Shown here piece after piece: positions 32,675 through 41,471 of a stretch of DNA of 64,000 nt. The notes below the pieces were generated by a model. That model was not told the DNA's origin and searched no databases. It saw only the letters and a list, made by a program, of their open reading frames with translations. Numbering within the stretch: the stretch's first letter is position 1; each line of letters opens with the position of its first letter. Made by a program: the position numbers and the translations under genes. Source of the stretch: Streptomyces cellostaticus (GTDB taxonomy: Bacteria; Actinomycetota; Actinomycetes; Streptomycetales; Streptomycetaceae); assembly GCF_001513965.1 (NCBI RefSeq), contig NZ_KQ948017.1:246779-310778 (forward strand), in the 5' to 3' direction.

Positions 32675-33643
32675 TCAGCCGTAGACCGACCGGTAGTAGG
32701 CCACCGCGCCCGGGTGCAGGGGGACGTCCCCCGTGGCGACCGCGAACCTGGGTTCGAGCCGGGCGCCCGCCGTCACCTCCCTGAGCAGCACGCGCCACCG
32801 GTCGAACACCACCTGGAGCACGGCGCGCACCGCCTGCTGCGGCACCGGGGAGCGGGCCAGCAGATAGTTGCCGACGCCGATGGTGCCGACCGGCTCGGTG
32901 AGCCCGTAGACGCCGGCCGGGAGGGTGACCGCCGTGTAGGCGGGGCCGTACGTGTCGCGCAGGGCGGCGGCCTGTTCGTCCAACGGCAGGAAACGCAGAG
33001 GGAGTTCGCGGGCCAGCGTCGTCAGGGCGGGAGTGGGCACTCCCCCGGCCCAGACCAGCGCGTCGACCTTGCCGGTGCGCAGCGCCTGGACCGAGGCGGC
33101 GAGCCCGAGCTGCCGTTGCCGTACCGCCCGCCGGCCGGTCAGCCCGCTCATCCGCAGCAGCCGGCCCGCGAGCACCTGCCCGCCGGAGCCGGCCGCGCCG
33201 GTGGCGACCGACCGCCCCGCCAGATCCCGTACCGACCGCACCGGGCCGTGCGCCGGTACGACGAGATGCGTGTAGTTGACGTAGACGCGGGCGAGGGCGG
33301 TCACGGCGGCCGGGTGCGAGAACGGCGCCCGCCCCCGGACGGCGTCCTCGGCGGCGTCCGCCATGGCGAGGGCCAGGTCCGCCGATCCGTCGCCGAGCCT
33401 GTGCAGGTTGTCCACGCTCGCCGAGGTGGTGAGGGGGGTGAGGTGCAGCCGGGGCGCGGTCCTCGCGGCCTGTGCGGCCAGTGCCTTCCCGAAGGCGTTG
33501 TACGGCCCGCCCGGCGCTCCCGTCGCGAGCCTGAGCCGCCACTGCGATCCGGTGTCCCCGGCGCATCCGGCCAGGGCGGCTGCAGGGCCGGCGAGGAGCG
33601 CGGCCTCCAGCAGGCCCCGGCGGCTCATCGGTCTGCCGGTCAC
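32675..33643 (-). CDS. TAXI-family TRAP solute-binding lipoprotein
   Basis: 322 residues. A signal peptide ends in the lipobox 'LAGCAGD', so the protein should be membrane-anchored outside the cell. The mature part matches TAXI receptors: 'LRLATGAPGGPYNAFGKALA', 'LADLALAMADAAEDA'-like core, 'YVNYTHLVVPAHGPVRSVRD'. TAXI receptors usually work with fused TRAP permeases for glutamate or other carboxylates; no permease is nearby. Its gene converges on a two-component pair, so it may act as a periplasm-side sensor accessory. The GTG at 33643 opens the frame; the ATG at 33628 is an alternative. Confidence 0.85.
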   Translation of the reverse strand: MTGRPMSRRGLLEAALLAGPAAALAGCAGDTGSQWRLRLATGAPGGPYNAFGKALAAQAARTAPRLHLTPLTTSASVDNLHRLGDGSADLALAMADAAEDAVRGRAPFSHPAAVTALARVYVNYTHLVVPAHGPVRSVRDLAGRSVATGAAGSGGQVLAGRLLRMSGLTGRRAVRQRQLGLAASVQALRTGKVDALVWAGGVPTPALTTLARELPLRFLPLDEQAAALRDTYGPAYTAVTLPAGVYGLTEPVGTIGVGNYLLARSPVPQQAVRAVLQVVFDRWRVLLREVTAGARLEPRFAVATGDVPLHPGAVAYYRSVYG

Positions 33644-33739
33644 GTCCGCAGGGTAGCCGCTGCGCTCCCGCTTGGCCCGTGTGGACGGCGTGGCACTATC
33701 GTTGCGCCCTCAAACACGGGTAGGAGAAGGGACATCGGT

Positions 33740-34516
33740 GTGGCGATGAAGGCCTTGCGTTCGGCGTTGGAGGCGATCTACGTACGGCGCCTGAACCGCA
33801 AGCTGGAGGGCCTGCCCCGGCCACGGCATGTGGCGATCATGCTGGACGGGAACCGGCGCTGGGCACGGGGTGCGGGACACCAGGACGTCCGTGAGGGCTA
33901 TCGCGTCGGCGGCGCCAAGGTCACCGACTTCCTGCATTGGTGCACCGATGCCGGGATCAAGCACGTCACGCTGTGGATGCTGTCCGACGACAACCTCCAT
34001 CGGCCGGCCGACGAACTCGGGCCTCTGCTCGACATAATCGAGGAGACCGTCCAGCGCATCTGCGCTCCCGGGGAGCCCTGGGAGATCGAGATCATCGGCG
34101 CCCTCGACCTGCTGCCCGGGAACACCGCCCGCGTCCTCAAGGAGGCCGCAGCGCTGACCGACGGCCGTGGCGGACTCAAGGTCGATGTCGCCGTCGGCTA
34201 CGGCGGCCGCCGCGAGATCGTCGACGCCGTCAAGGCGGCCTTCGACAAGCACATCGGCGCGGGCGGCGATCCCCGGGACCTGGCGGCGGACTTCGACCTG
34301 GAGCACATCAGCGACAACCTGTACTCGCCCGCCGGGCACGACACCGACTTCATCATCCGCACCTCCGGCGAGCAGCGGCTGTCCGGGTTCCTGCTGTGGC
34401 AGTCGGCCTACGCGGAAGTGCACTTCGTCGACGTGCTGTGGCCGGCGTTCCGCGAGATCGACCTGCTGCGCGCCCTGCGCTCGTACGCCGCCCGAGAACG
34501 CCGTTACGGCCGCTGA
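33740..34516 (+). CDS. uppS: Cis-prenyltransferase (isoprenyl diphosphate synthase, UppS family)
   Basis: 258 residues. The diphosphate-binding motif is 'HVAIMLDGNRRWAR', the isopentenyl-diphosphate site 'DFIIRTSGEQRLSGFLLWQS', with 'VAVGYGGRREIVDA' between. Enzymes of this family build Z-polyprenyl diphosphates for cell-wall carriers; the Streptomyces genomes I know of carry more than one copy, and the shorter ones can make Z,E-farnesyl products. I prefer the GTG at 33740, eight nucleotides after a GGAGAAGGG site, over the ATG at 33746. A strong terminator hairpin follows. It stands alone. Confidence 0.93.
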   Translation: MAMKALRSALEAIYVRRLNRKLEGLPRPRHVAIMLDGNRRWARGAGHQDVREGYRVGGAKVTDFLHWCTDAGIKHVTLWMLSDDNLHRPADELGPLLDIIEETVQRICAPGEPWEIEIIGALDLLPGNTARVLKEAAALTDGRGGLKVDVAVGYGGRREIVDAVKAAFDKHIGAGGDPRDLAADFDLEHISDNLYSPAGHDTDFIIRTSGEQRLSGFLLWQSAYAEVHFVDVLWPAFREIDLLRALRSYAARERRYGR

Positions 34517-34572
34517 CGGGCGCGGCAGAGGCCGACGCGGGCGGCGGTGCCGAAGGCCGCCGACCGCGATGG

Positions 34573-34598
34573 CGGCCTCCCCGGTGACGGGGAGGCCG
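34573..34598. terminator. Terminator hairpin between uppS and LysR gene
   Basis: Perfect 10-bp stem CGGCCTCCCC (34573-34582) / GGGGAGGCCG (34589-34598) with a 6-nt loop. It lies between convergent genes and may stop both. Confidence 0.7.
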
Positions 34599-34607
34599 TC
34601 GCTGCCT

Positions 34608-35501
34608 TCATCCGCTGCCGACCGTCGCGAGGAGGTGGGCGACGAGAGGGTTCGGGTCGCTCGTGCGCCAGGCGACAGCGACCCGGGTGCGGGCGGTGCC
34701 GGGGGCGATCACGCGGAACGCGACGCCCTTGAGGCGGATGCGCCGGATGCTCGCCGGGGCCAGCGAGACGCCCAGGCCGGTTTCCACGAGGGCGCACACG
34801 GTCTGCCATTCGACCGCGTGCTGGGCGGTGCGGGGTGTGAAACCCGCGTCCGTGCACAGGCCGGTGATCCGGTCGTGCAGCCCCGGGCCGACCGCCCGGG
34901 GCAGCAGCACGAACGGCGAGTCGGCCAACTGCGCCACGTGTACGGCCCGTTGGGCGGCCAGCGGATGCGCGGCGGGCAACACGGCGACGAAGGGCTCGCT
35001 GAGGACCGTCCGGAAGCCGATGTCCGGCTCGTCGGCGGGCGGTTCGCGCAGCAGGCCGATGTCGATGGTCTTGTCGTGCAGGGCGGCGATCTGCGGCGCA
35101 GTGGTCATCTCGTGGATGTCCAGGTGCACGTCGGGGTGACCGTGCCGGAAGGTGCGCAGCAGCCCGGGCAGCACGGTCAGGGCGAGGGAGGCGGCGAAGC
35201 CGATCCGCAGCCGGCCGGACCGGCCGCTGCCGACCGCCCGGGCCGCGGCGAGGCCGTCCGCGAGGCCGGTGAGGGCCCGCCGGGCGGCGGGGAGCAGTTC
35301 CCGGCCGGCCGGGGTGAGCATGACCCGTCCCGGCTCGCGGCTGAACAGCGCATGCCCGACCTTCTCCTCCAGGCGGCGGATCTGCTGGCTCAGCGGAGGC
35401 TGGGCGATGCCGAGGCGGGCGGCCGCGTGGCCGAAGTGGAGTTCCTCGGCGAGCACGACGAAGGCGTGCAGCTGCGGGAGGGGAAGTTCGGGTCGCTCCA
35501 T
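34608..35501 (-). CDS. LysR-family transcriptional regulator
   Basis: 297 residues. Helix-turn-helix at ~5-65 ('LHAFVVLAEELHFGHAAARL', 'IAQPPLSQQIRRLEE'), then a substrate-binding-like domain from ~90 ('LRIGFAASLALTVLPGLL', 'VCALVETGLGVSLAPASI'). It is divergent from the RidA-like gene with a 72-nt spacer containing AT-richer LysR-type half sites, so mutual regulation is likely. The family often responds to small aromatic or amino-acid-derived ligands; none can be assigned. Confidence 0.92.
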   Translation of the reverse strand: MERPELPLPQLHAFVVLAEELHFGHAAARLGIAQPPLSQQIRRLEEKVGHALFSREPGRVMLTPAGRELLPAARRALTGLADGLAAARAVGSGRSGRLRIGFAASLALTVLPGLLRTFRHGHPDVHLDIHEMTTAPQIAALHDKTIDIGLLREPPADEPDIGFRTVLSEPFVAVLPAAHPLAAQRAVHVAQLADSPFVLLPRAVGPGLHDRITGLCTDAGFTPRTAQHAVEWQTVCALVETGLGVSLAPASIRRIRLKGVAFRVIAPGTARTRVAVAWRTSDPNPLVAHLLATVGSG

Positions 35502-35573
35502 ACGTCCAGAGATATCAGGTCATGCCCTGCGCGGTATTAGACGTATCGGTGCAGGTCACCTAGCGTTCGGCGC

Positions 35574-35975
35574 ATGACAGAGCGACGCGCGATCCTCAGC
35601 GGCTCCACTTTCGAGGAGCAGATCGGCTATGCCCGTGCCGTGGTGGACGGCGACTGGGTGCATGTGTCCGGGACGACCGGCTTCGACTACACCACGATGA
35701 CCATCTCGGAAGACGTGGTGGAACAGGCCGAACAGTGCCTGCGCAACATCGAGGCGGCGCTGACCGAGGCGGGCTGCGGCTTCGCGGACGTCGTACGCGT
35801 GCGCTATCTACTCCCCGACCGCCAGGACTTCGAGCCCTGCTGGCCGGTCCTGCGCCACTGCTTCGGCGACGTCCGCCCGGCCGCGACGATGCTCGTGTGC
35901 GGCCTCTCCGATCCCCGCATGAAGATCGAGATCGAGGTGTGTGCGCGGCGGACCTTGCCGTCGCCCGAACTCTAG
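35574..35975 (+). CDS. RidA/YjgF-family protein
   Basis: 133 residues, normal family length. Signatures: 'VDGDWVHVSGTTGFDYTTM', 'QAEQCLRNIEAALTEAGCGF', 'VRVRYLLPDRQDFEPCWPVL', and the C-terminal 'PAATMLVCGLSDPRMKIEIE'. RidA removes reactive enamine/imine intermediates of amino-acid metabolism, but the Arg of the standard 'R..V....L..P..KIEIE' end is partly changed, so it may belong to a divergent subgroup. Divergent from the LysR gene. The Imm7 remnant begins nine nucleotides after its stop. Confidence 0.88.
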   Translation: MTERRAILSGSTFEEQIGYARAVVDGDWVHVSGTTGFDYTTMTISEDVVEQAEQCLRNIEAALTEAGCGFADVVRVRYLLPDRQDFEPCWPVLRHCFGDVRPAATMLVCGLSDPRMKIEIEVCARRTLPSPEL

Positions 35976-35984
35976 GATCCCGGC

Positions 35985-36475
35985 ATGTTCGAGTACCACG
36001 GCTGGATCAGCGTCAGGGAGAGCGCGGACGAGGAGGACGAGGACTCCCGATCGCGGCAGATCGCCGAGGAGCTGCAAGAGCACATCTCCCGGAGGGACAG
36101 CCCGTGCCTCCTCGACCTCCGAGGTGGATGAACGGCGAGCCGTACATCCACCTCGGAGGGCATTCCCACCACCGCTCGGCGCCCGATGTCTTCGCACTCT
36201 TCGACCATGTGGCGGCGATCGCTCCCGGCTCCTACGGGCTCCTGCACGTGCGCGACGACGAGGACCCGGGACACGAGAACGAGATCCGGGTGCTCAGGCT
36301 CGCCCGGGGCACCCTCACCGAGCACACCGAACCGCTGCTGTCCCTCTGCGTCCCCACGCTGGAGGACCCGTTCACCGGCTGGGCCCCGCTCACTTCCGGT
36401 ACTTGTCCGTCGCCGCCACCAGAGCCTCCGCCACTCCGGGTGCCCCTGTGGTGTGACCTGCGTCGTCCACCGTGA
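35985..36475 (+). pseudogene. Imm7-like immunity protein gene with a single frameshift
   Basis: The ATG at 35985 starts 'MFEYHGWISVRESADEEDED', the hallmark N-terminus of Imm7 immunity proteins, but the frame stops at 36129-36131. The rest continues in another frame from ~36120: 'WMNGEPYIHLGGHSHHRS', 'APGSYGLLHVRDDEDPG', 'CVPTLEDPFTGWAP'. Restoring one nucleotide at ~36118-36123 joins them as 'DLRRWMNGEP'. It is either a recent mutation or a base-calling error. Imm7 proteins neutralise polymorphic toxins; no toxin gene is in view, so it is an orphan immunity gene. Its 3' end overlaps the prolyl aminopeptidase gene on the other strand. Confidence 0.78.
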
Positions 36476-37349
36476 CCAACTCGCTGCCGGGCCAGGCCCG
36501 GTGAAGACGCCAGACGATGCCGAGGAGGTTGCCGAAGTCGAGGGTTCCCTGGATGAGGGTGCCGGGGATGCCGGTGAGGAGGTGGGCGTCGCGCAGCACC
36601 ACGCCCCCGTCGTTGCCCTCGCCCATGAAGTGGTCGTTTCCCCAGTAGTGGGTGACGGTACGGGCGAAGCCCATGCGGTACACGGGGTCCTCGAAGCGGG
36701 CGACCGAGCGCGGCGGTGCGGGGATGGTGGCCGTCTCCCAGTCGGTCCAGGCCCGCGCCGCCCGCTCCCGCACCCGGGGATCGGGGGACTCCAGCAGCCG
36801 GTTGAAGGCCGCGGCGAGGTTCCCTACGCGCTCGGCGGGCGGCAGTTCGGCCAGGAACCGTCCGAAGGCCTCCGGGAAGATCTGGCCGAGCCCTCTGGTG
36901 AGCAGTTCCACCTCGGGGTTCGAGCCTGTCGCGACTCCCGTCAGCACCAGCTCGGAGACGGTTCCCGGATGGGTCTGTGCGTAGCGCAGGGCGAGCGCCG
37001 ATCCCCAGGACACGCCCCATACCAGCCAGCGTTCGATGCCGAGGTGCTCCCGCAGCAGCTCCAGGTCGGCCATCAGGTGCGCGGTCGTGTTGACGCTCAT
37101 GTCGGTGCCGTAGCGGCTCGCGTGCGGTGTGGAGCGGCCGCTGCCGCGCTGGTCGAGCAGGACGATCCGGTAGGCGGCCGGGGCGAACAGGCGCCGGAGG
37201 CAGGGGCTGCACCCCGATCCCGGACCGCCGTGCAGCACCACCGCGGGCTTGCCCCCGGGGTTTCCGCAGGTCTCCCCATGCACGAGGTTGCCGTCGCCGA
37301 CGTCGAGCATGCCCTGCTCGTACGGCTCGATCTCCGGATAGAGGGGCAT
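36390..37349 (-). CDS. pip: Prolyl aminopeptidase (proline iminopeptidase, S33)
   Basis: 319 residues. It removes N-terminal proline from peptides in the cytosol. 'VVLHGGPGSGCSPCLRRLF' is the family HGGPG motif, 'LLDQRGSGRSTPH' follows, the nucleophile Ser lies in 'VWGVSWGSALALRYAQTHP', and the catalytic His in 'VDDAGHTTGAP'. The segment 'GTLIQGTLDFGNLLGIVW' holds the acidic residue region. The ATG at 37349 gives 'MPLYPEIEPYEQG', the normal start; a longer frame to 37391 adds a basic tail without a clear ribosome site. No signal peptide. Confidence 0.94.
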   Translation of the reverse strand: MPLYPEIEPYEQGMLDVGDGNLVHGETCGNPGGKPAVVLHGGPGSGCSPCLRRLFAPAAYRIVLLDQRGSGRSTPHASRYGTDMSVNTTAHLMADLELLREHLGIERWLVWGVSWGSALALRYAQTHPGTVSELVLTGVATGSNPEVELLTRGLGQIFPEAFGRFLAELPPAERVGNLAAAFNRLLESPDPRVRERAARAWTDWETATIPAPPRSVARFEDPVYRMGFARTVTHYWGNDHFMGEGNDGGVVLRDAHLLTGIPGTLIQGTLDFGNLLGIVWRLHRAWPGSELVTVDDAGHTTGAPGVAEALVAATDKYRK

Positions 37350-37387
37350 CCGGGCACCGTAGCGGCACACCCGGCGCCCGGGCACCC

Positions 37388-38014
37388 TCATTTCGAGCCG
37401 GACAGGTCGATCGCCCGGTCGACGTCCTGCGGACGCAGCACGTAGGCGTCGCGGGTGTCGTCGTGGGAGACGTACAACTCGACGGTCCTGCCGTCCAGTC
37501 CGACGCCCGAGCCCGGCGACGTCCCCGGGGCGGGTGCGTCGGCGAGGCGGTGTGCCACGCTCGCACGGGCGGCCGCCCGGGGCGTGCCGAAGGTCTGGAC
37601 ACCGCTGTACCGGAGGACCGGGTAACCGGCCTGCGCGTCGATGTACACCTCGCGCAGCACCGGCTCGCCGCCTGCCGGGTCCTTGCCCCGCACGGTGATG
37701 TGCCGGGTGAGGACGCCGGTTCCGGTGGGCAGGACGACCAGGCCGTGGGAGCTGCCGCTGAGCGCGGACTCGTCCTCCTCGCCCGCGCCGAACCGCTGCG
37801 CGCCGAGGTCATTGCCTACGGCGTCCACGGCGAGCGCGTCGTCGACCTCGGCGGTCGTGCCGGTCCGCAGCCCAGTGAAGTACCTGCCGGAGGTTCCGGT
37901 GACGATCCGCCGCCCGTCCTGCTTCTCCATGCGGACGACGTACTCGCCGCCCAGGACGGGAACGTCGTGGTACGTCTGCCGCGGCCGGGGGCGCCGCCGC
38001 CGGTGCCTGTTCAC
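37388..38014 (-). pseudogene. Propeptide-only remnant of an M4 (thermolysin-like) metallopeptidase
   Basis: The frame encodes an FTP propeptide domain ('TYHDVPVLGGEYVVRMEKQD', 'GTSGRYFTGL'), then the PepSY-like part ('GLVVLPTGTGVLTRHITV', 'VYIDAQAGYPVLRYSGVQT') and the linker 'GLDGRTVELYVSHDD', ending 'AIDLSGSK'. In M4 zymogens the catalytic domain with HExxH should follow; here a stop comes first. No signal peptide is found in frame upstream, although other frames continue to ~38150. Best read as a truncated gene. A retained propeptide acting as a protease inhibitor is possible. The start (GTG at 38014) is arbitrary. Confidence 0.65.
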
Positions 38015-38423
38015 GAATGCCGGGCACGAGTGCGGCGGCCATGCCGGCGCTGCGCCCAGGAGCGCCGCCGCACCGGATAAGCCGCTTCTTCGTTCTCCTG
38101 GTGATGCCGTCGAGCGCTTCGAGCGCCTTCTGGAAGGACGCACGTGTCCCCAACCCCCCACAGGCGTTGCCGGGTACCGGTGGCCGGCCGCCGCCGGGCA
38201 GGGGCCATGGAAGCGGCGATGCGGCCGCGCATCAAGGGGCGAATGGGATGAAAGGCGAATTCCGGCCCTGTGGAGCGAGGGGTTCCGAAGCGGACTCTCC
38301 GGCTCCTGTCGCAGAAACACCGCGGAATTGTCCGTGATCGGTAACAGCCGGATCCTCAGGCCCGGCCGGTCCGTCCTGACAGGTGCACGGGGACCCACCA
38401 ACACAGCGAGGAACGAGGCGGAC
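38015..38423. other. Gene-free stretch between M4 remnant and deacetylase gene
   Basis: No frame here has a convincing domain or start. A minus-strand frame with 'FQKALEALDGITRRTKKR' (to 38153) is not recognisable. It may hold decayed N-terminal parts of the M4 gene and the promoter of the deacetylase gene. Confidence 0.5.
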
Positions 38424-39185
38424 ATGGCGCGGCATGGCGGGCGGGGATGGTACGGCCGGGTGGTCGCGGCGGCGGTCGGGGTCACGGCGGTCGCCGCGGC
38501 CACCTCGGTGTGGACCGCGCAGGCCGGCTCCGTCGGCGGGCACCAGGCGTCGGCGCGCCCGGCCCCGCCGAAGGCAGCGCCCGTGTCCGCCACCATCGTC
38601 CATGCCTCCGACGCCGGCGCCCACGCGGTCAACATCACCATCGACGACGGCCCGGACCCGGCTTGGACCCCGCAGGTGCTCCAAGTGCTGCGGGACTACG
38701 GCGTGAAGGCGACCTTCTGCATGGTCGGCACCCAGGCGCAGGCCCACCCGGACATGGTCAGGCAGGTGGTGGCGGCCGGGCACCGGCTGTGCGACCACAC
38801 GGTCTCGCACGACACCGCCATGGACAAGAAGTCCCAGGCCTACCAGTCGCAGCAGATCCTGGGCGCCGAACGCCAGATCACGAAGGCGTCCGGGGGCGTG
38901 CGGCCGATGTACTACCGGGCCCCGGGCGGCGCGTTCACCCCGTACAGCCGGAACCTCGCGGCCTCGCACGGGATGCGGCCGCTGGGCTGGAACGTCGACT
39001 CCAAGGACTTCGAGCGGCCCGGTACGGACGCCATCGTCGCCACCGTCAAGCGCGAGCTGCCCAACGGCCCGACCCTGCTCTTCCACGACGCGGGCGGCGA
39101 CCGCTCCCAGACCGTGGCCGCCCTGCGCATCCTGCTGCCCTGGCTGAAGCAGCAGGGGTACTCCTTCGGCTTCCCCGTGCGCTGA
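38424..39185 (+). CDS. Secreted polysaccharide deacetylase (NodB/CE4)
   Basis: 253 residues. A signal peptide (~1-35) precedes a CE4 domain with all five motifs: 'NITIDDGPDPAW' (catalytic base and metal Asp), 'CDHTVSHDT' (metal His pair), 'YYRAPGGAF', 'LGWNVDSKDF', and 'LLFHDAGGDRSQTV' (catalytic His). It should remove acetyl groups from extracellular N-acetylglucosamine polymers (chitin, peptidoglycan) or from xylan. The ATG at 38424 has a GAGG site. No other carbohydrate genes are adjacent. Confidence 0.92.
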   Translation: MARHGGRGWYGRVVAAAVGVTAVAAATSVWTAQAGSVGGHQASARPAPPKAAPVSATIVHASDAGAHAVNITIDDGPDPAWTPQVLQVLRDYGVKATFCMVGTQAQAHPDMVRQVVAAGHRLCDHTVSHDTAMDKKSQAYQSQQILGAERQITKASGGVRPMYYRAPGGAFTPYSRNLAASHGMRPLGWNVDSKDFERPGTDAIVATVKRELPNGPTLLFHDAGGDRSQTVAALRILLPWLKQQGYSFGFPVR

Positions 39186-39209
39186 AACGGGCCGCGGCCG
39201 CCCGCGCGT

Positions 39210-39995
39210 TCAGACGATCGTCCGCAGCGCGCCGGTGACCACGGGCCAGGCGGCCGAGTCCGGGTCGATCACGTCGAAATGGCCGCACTCCGCCAACTCG
39301 TGGAGTGCGGCTCCCGTTCGAGCGGCGTAGCGGCGGGCCATGGCCACGGGCAGCGCCTCGTCGAGCGTGCCGTGGACCACGACCGTACGGCCGGCGGGGA
39401 CGCCCAGGGCGGCGGGGTCGGCGGCGGCGTACCGGTCCGGGATCTGCGCACGTCCGCCGCCGAGGAAGGCGGCGACGGCGCCGCGGCCGCTGCCCAGTTC
39501 GTCGGCCCACGCCAGGTCGGCGGTGGGGGTGAGGGCCAGGACGCCGAGCACGGCGGGCGGGGTGCCGGTCCGGCCGGGTGCGCCGTCGGGCAGCCGGTGG
39601 CGCAGTGCGGCCCACAGGGCCAGGTGGCCGCCGGCCGAGTGCCCGGCGTAGACCACGCGGGCCGGGTCGATGCGGCCGGGCGCGGCCTGTGCGGCGAGGC
39701 GGGGCACCTGGTCGACGGCGAGCGCGGTGTCGGTGAAGGTGACCGGCCAGCCGCCTCCGCCACCGACCCGCCGGTACTCGACACTGACGACCGCACAGCC
39801 GCTCTGCGCCGCCAGCGCCCCGGCGAATCCGGCGACATGTCGCCGGTCGTGCTCGGCGCGCCAGAATCCGCCGTGAAAGAACAGCACCAGCGGCGCGCGC
39901 GGTCCCGGCTCGGCGGCGGGCAGGAACAGATCGGCGACCTGGTCCGGGTGCGGGCCGTAGACCAGCGGGAGAGGGGAGACCGGGGCACGGGACAT
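39210..39995 (-). CDS. Alpha/beta hydrolase, kynurenine-formamidase/BD-FAE-like esterase
   Basis: 261 residues. The oxyanion motif HGGxW is in 'LVLFFHGGFWRAEHDRRH', the nucleophile Ser in 'VVYAGHSAGGHLALWAALRH', and the catalytic His in 'ELAECGHFDVIDP'. HGGxW plus GHSAGGH is shared by kynurenine formamidases and feruloyl-esterase-like enzymes. No tryptophan dioxygenase or kynureninase gene is near, so the substrate stays open. The ATG at 39995 has GAGGTG five nucleotides upstream and is preferred over the GTG at 40001. Convergent with the deacetylase gene. Confidence 0.88.
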   Translation of the reverse strand: MSRAPVSPLPLVYGPHPDQVADLFLPAAEPGPRAPLVLFFHGGFWRAEHDRRHVAGFAGALAAQSGCAVVSVEYRRVGGGGGWPVTFTDTALAVDQVPRLAAQAAPGRIDPARVVYAGHSAGGHLALWAALRHRLPDGAPGRTGTPPAVLGVLALTPTADLAWADELGSGRGAVAAFLGGGRAQIPDRYAAADPAALGVPAGRTVVVHGTLDEALPVAMARRYAARTGAALHELAECGHFDVIDPDSAAWPVVTGALRTIV

Positions 39996-40274
39996 ACTCA
40001 CACCTCGCTTCGATGTACCTCGATTAGTGGCATGAGCTTACAGCCCGCACTCACGGCTCGACCAGTGGGTACTCCGACTCCCCCGATCCCCCTCACTTCA
40101 CGGCCGGTGGCCGCTCGCGGGACGGCGACGGCCGGTGAACCCGGAGAGAATTCCTGGTCAATGAATCGTTGGGACGGCTGTTCGGGTGCGCACGGCTGCC
40201 TAGCATGAGGCCGTCCCGTCGGCAGACGCACCGCCACGGGGACAGCTGCGTACGTCGTTCCGGAAAGGCTCGCC

Positions 40275-41471
40275 ATGCCGTTGCCCCGCCTCGGCACGCG
40301 GCCGGTCCGTCTCCGGTCGGCCGGAGTGCTGCTCTTCGTCCTGGCCCTCGCCACGGGCGCAACCCTGCTGGCGTTCTCCCTCGGCGGCGGCCACCGCACC
40401 CGGGCCGCAGGGCCCGTCACGGTCGAGGTGTCGCTGAGCCACTGCGGCCGGGGCTGGACACGGCCGACGCCCGGGGTGCAGACCTTCGACCTGCACAACG
40501 CCTCCGCCGGTGCCGCCGAGGTCTACCTCGAAGACCCGGGAAGCCAGGCGGTGTACGGCGAGGTGGAGGGCATCGGCCCGGGTACGACACGGCAGTTGAC
40601 CGTCCGCCTGGGCGAGGGGACGTACGCCTTCAAGTGCGTGCCCGACGACGCCGACGCCGTCACCGGGCCCAGCGTGCGCGTCACGTCGGGGCGGCGCGGC
40701 CCGGGCGCGGCCCCCGTCACCGAGCACGACCTGATCCCGTCGGCGCTCGCCTACCAGAAGTGGGTCGGCGGCGGTCTTGACGAGGTGGTCCGGCTGACGG
40801 CGAAGCTGCGGCGGGCCGTCGACCGCGGCGACCTCGCCGGCGCCCGCGCGGCCTGGCTGCCGGCCCATCTGGAGTACGAGCGGCTGGGGGCGGCGTACGA
40901 CGCCTTCGGGGACGCGGACGGGCAGGTCAACGGCACGGACGCGGGGCTGCCCGGCGGGGTCGGCGACCAGGGCTTCGCCGGCTTCCACCGCATCGAGTAC
41001 GGGCTGTGGCACGGGCAGTCGGCCGACCGGCTGCACGCGCCGGCGGCGGCGCTGGTCAAGGCGGTGACCGCACTGCGGGACAGCTGGTCGCAGACCCGGA
41101 TGGATCCGGCCCAGCTCGGTCTGCGCGCGCACGAGATCCTGGAGAACACCGTGCAGTTCGAGCTGACCGGCCGGACCGGCTACGGCAGCGGCAGCAACCT
41201 CGCCACCGCCCGCGCCAACCTCGACGGCACCCGGGAGGTGCTGTCCCTGCTGCGCCCCGTGCTCACGACCCGGTACGCCGACCTGCCCGGCCTCGACCAG
41301 GATCTGGACAGCGCACAGCACACGCTCGACGGCCTGCGTCACGGCGACCGCTGGACCGCGCTGCCCGCTCTGACCCGCGCTCAGCGGGAGCACGTCGACT
41401 CGGTCTTCGGTGACCTGGTGGAGCGGCTCGCGTCGGTGGCGACCCTGTGCGATCCCCGGAGGACGGCATGA
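40275..41471 (+). CDS. efeO: EfeO-type iron-uptake protein (cupredoxin + M75/imelysin domains)
   Basis: 398 residues. An N-terminal membrane signal (~15-40) is followed by a cupredoxin-like domain (~48-130, '[18 protein letters not shown]') and an imelysin-like M75 domain with the HxxE metal motif in '[14 protein letters not shown]'. In EfeUOB systems EfeO binds iron outside the membrane and hands it to EfeB and the EfeU permease. The stop overlaps the next start (ATGA). An EfeU/FTR1 permease gene is missing from both sides. Confidence 0.92.
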   Translation: MPLPRLGTRPVRLRSAGVLLFVLALATGATLLAFSLGGGHRTRAAGPVTVEVSLSHCGRGWTRPTPGVQTFDLHNASAGAAEVYLEDPGSQAVYGEVEGIGPGTTRQLTVRLGEGTYAFKCVPDDADAVTGPSVRVTSGRRGPGAAPVTEHDLIPSALAYQKWVGGGLDEVVRLTAKLRRAVDRGDLAGARAAWLPAHLEYERLGAAYDAFGDADGQVNGTDAGLPGGVGDQGFAGFHRIEYGLWHGQSADRLHAPAAALVKAVTALRDSWSQTRMDPAQLGLRAHEILENTVQFELTGRTGYGSGSNLATARANLDGTREVLSLLRPVLTTRYADLPGLDQDLDSAQHTLDGLRHGDRWTALPALTRAQREHVDSVFGDLVERLASVATLCDPRRTA

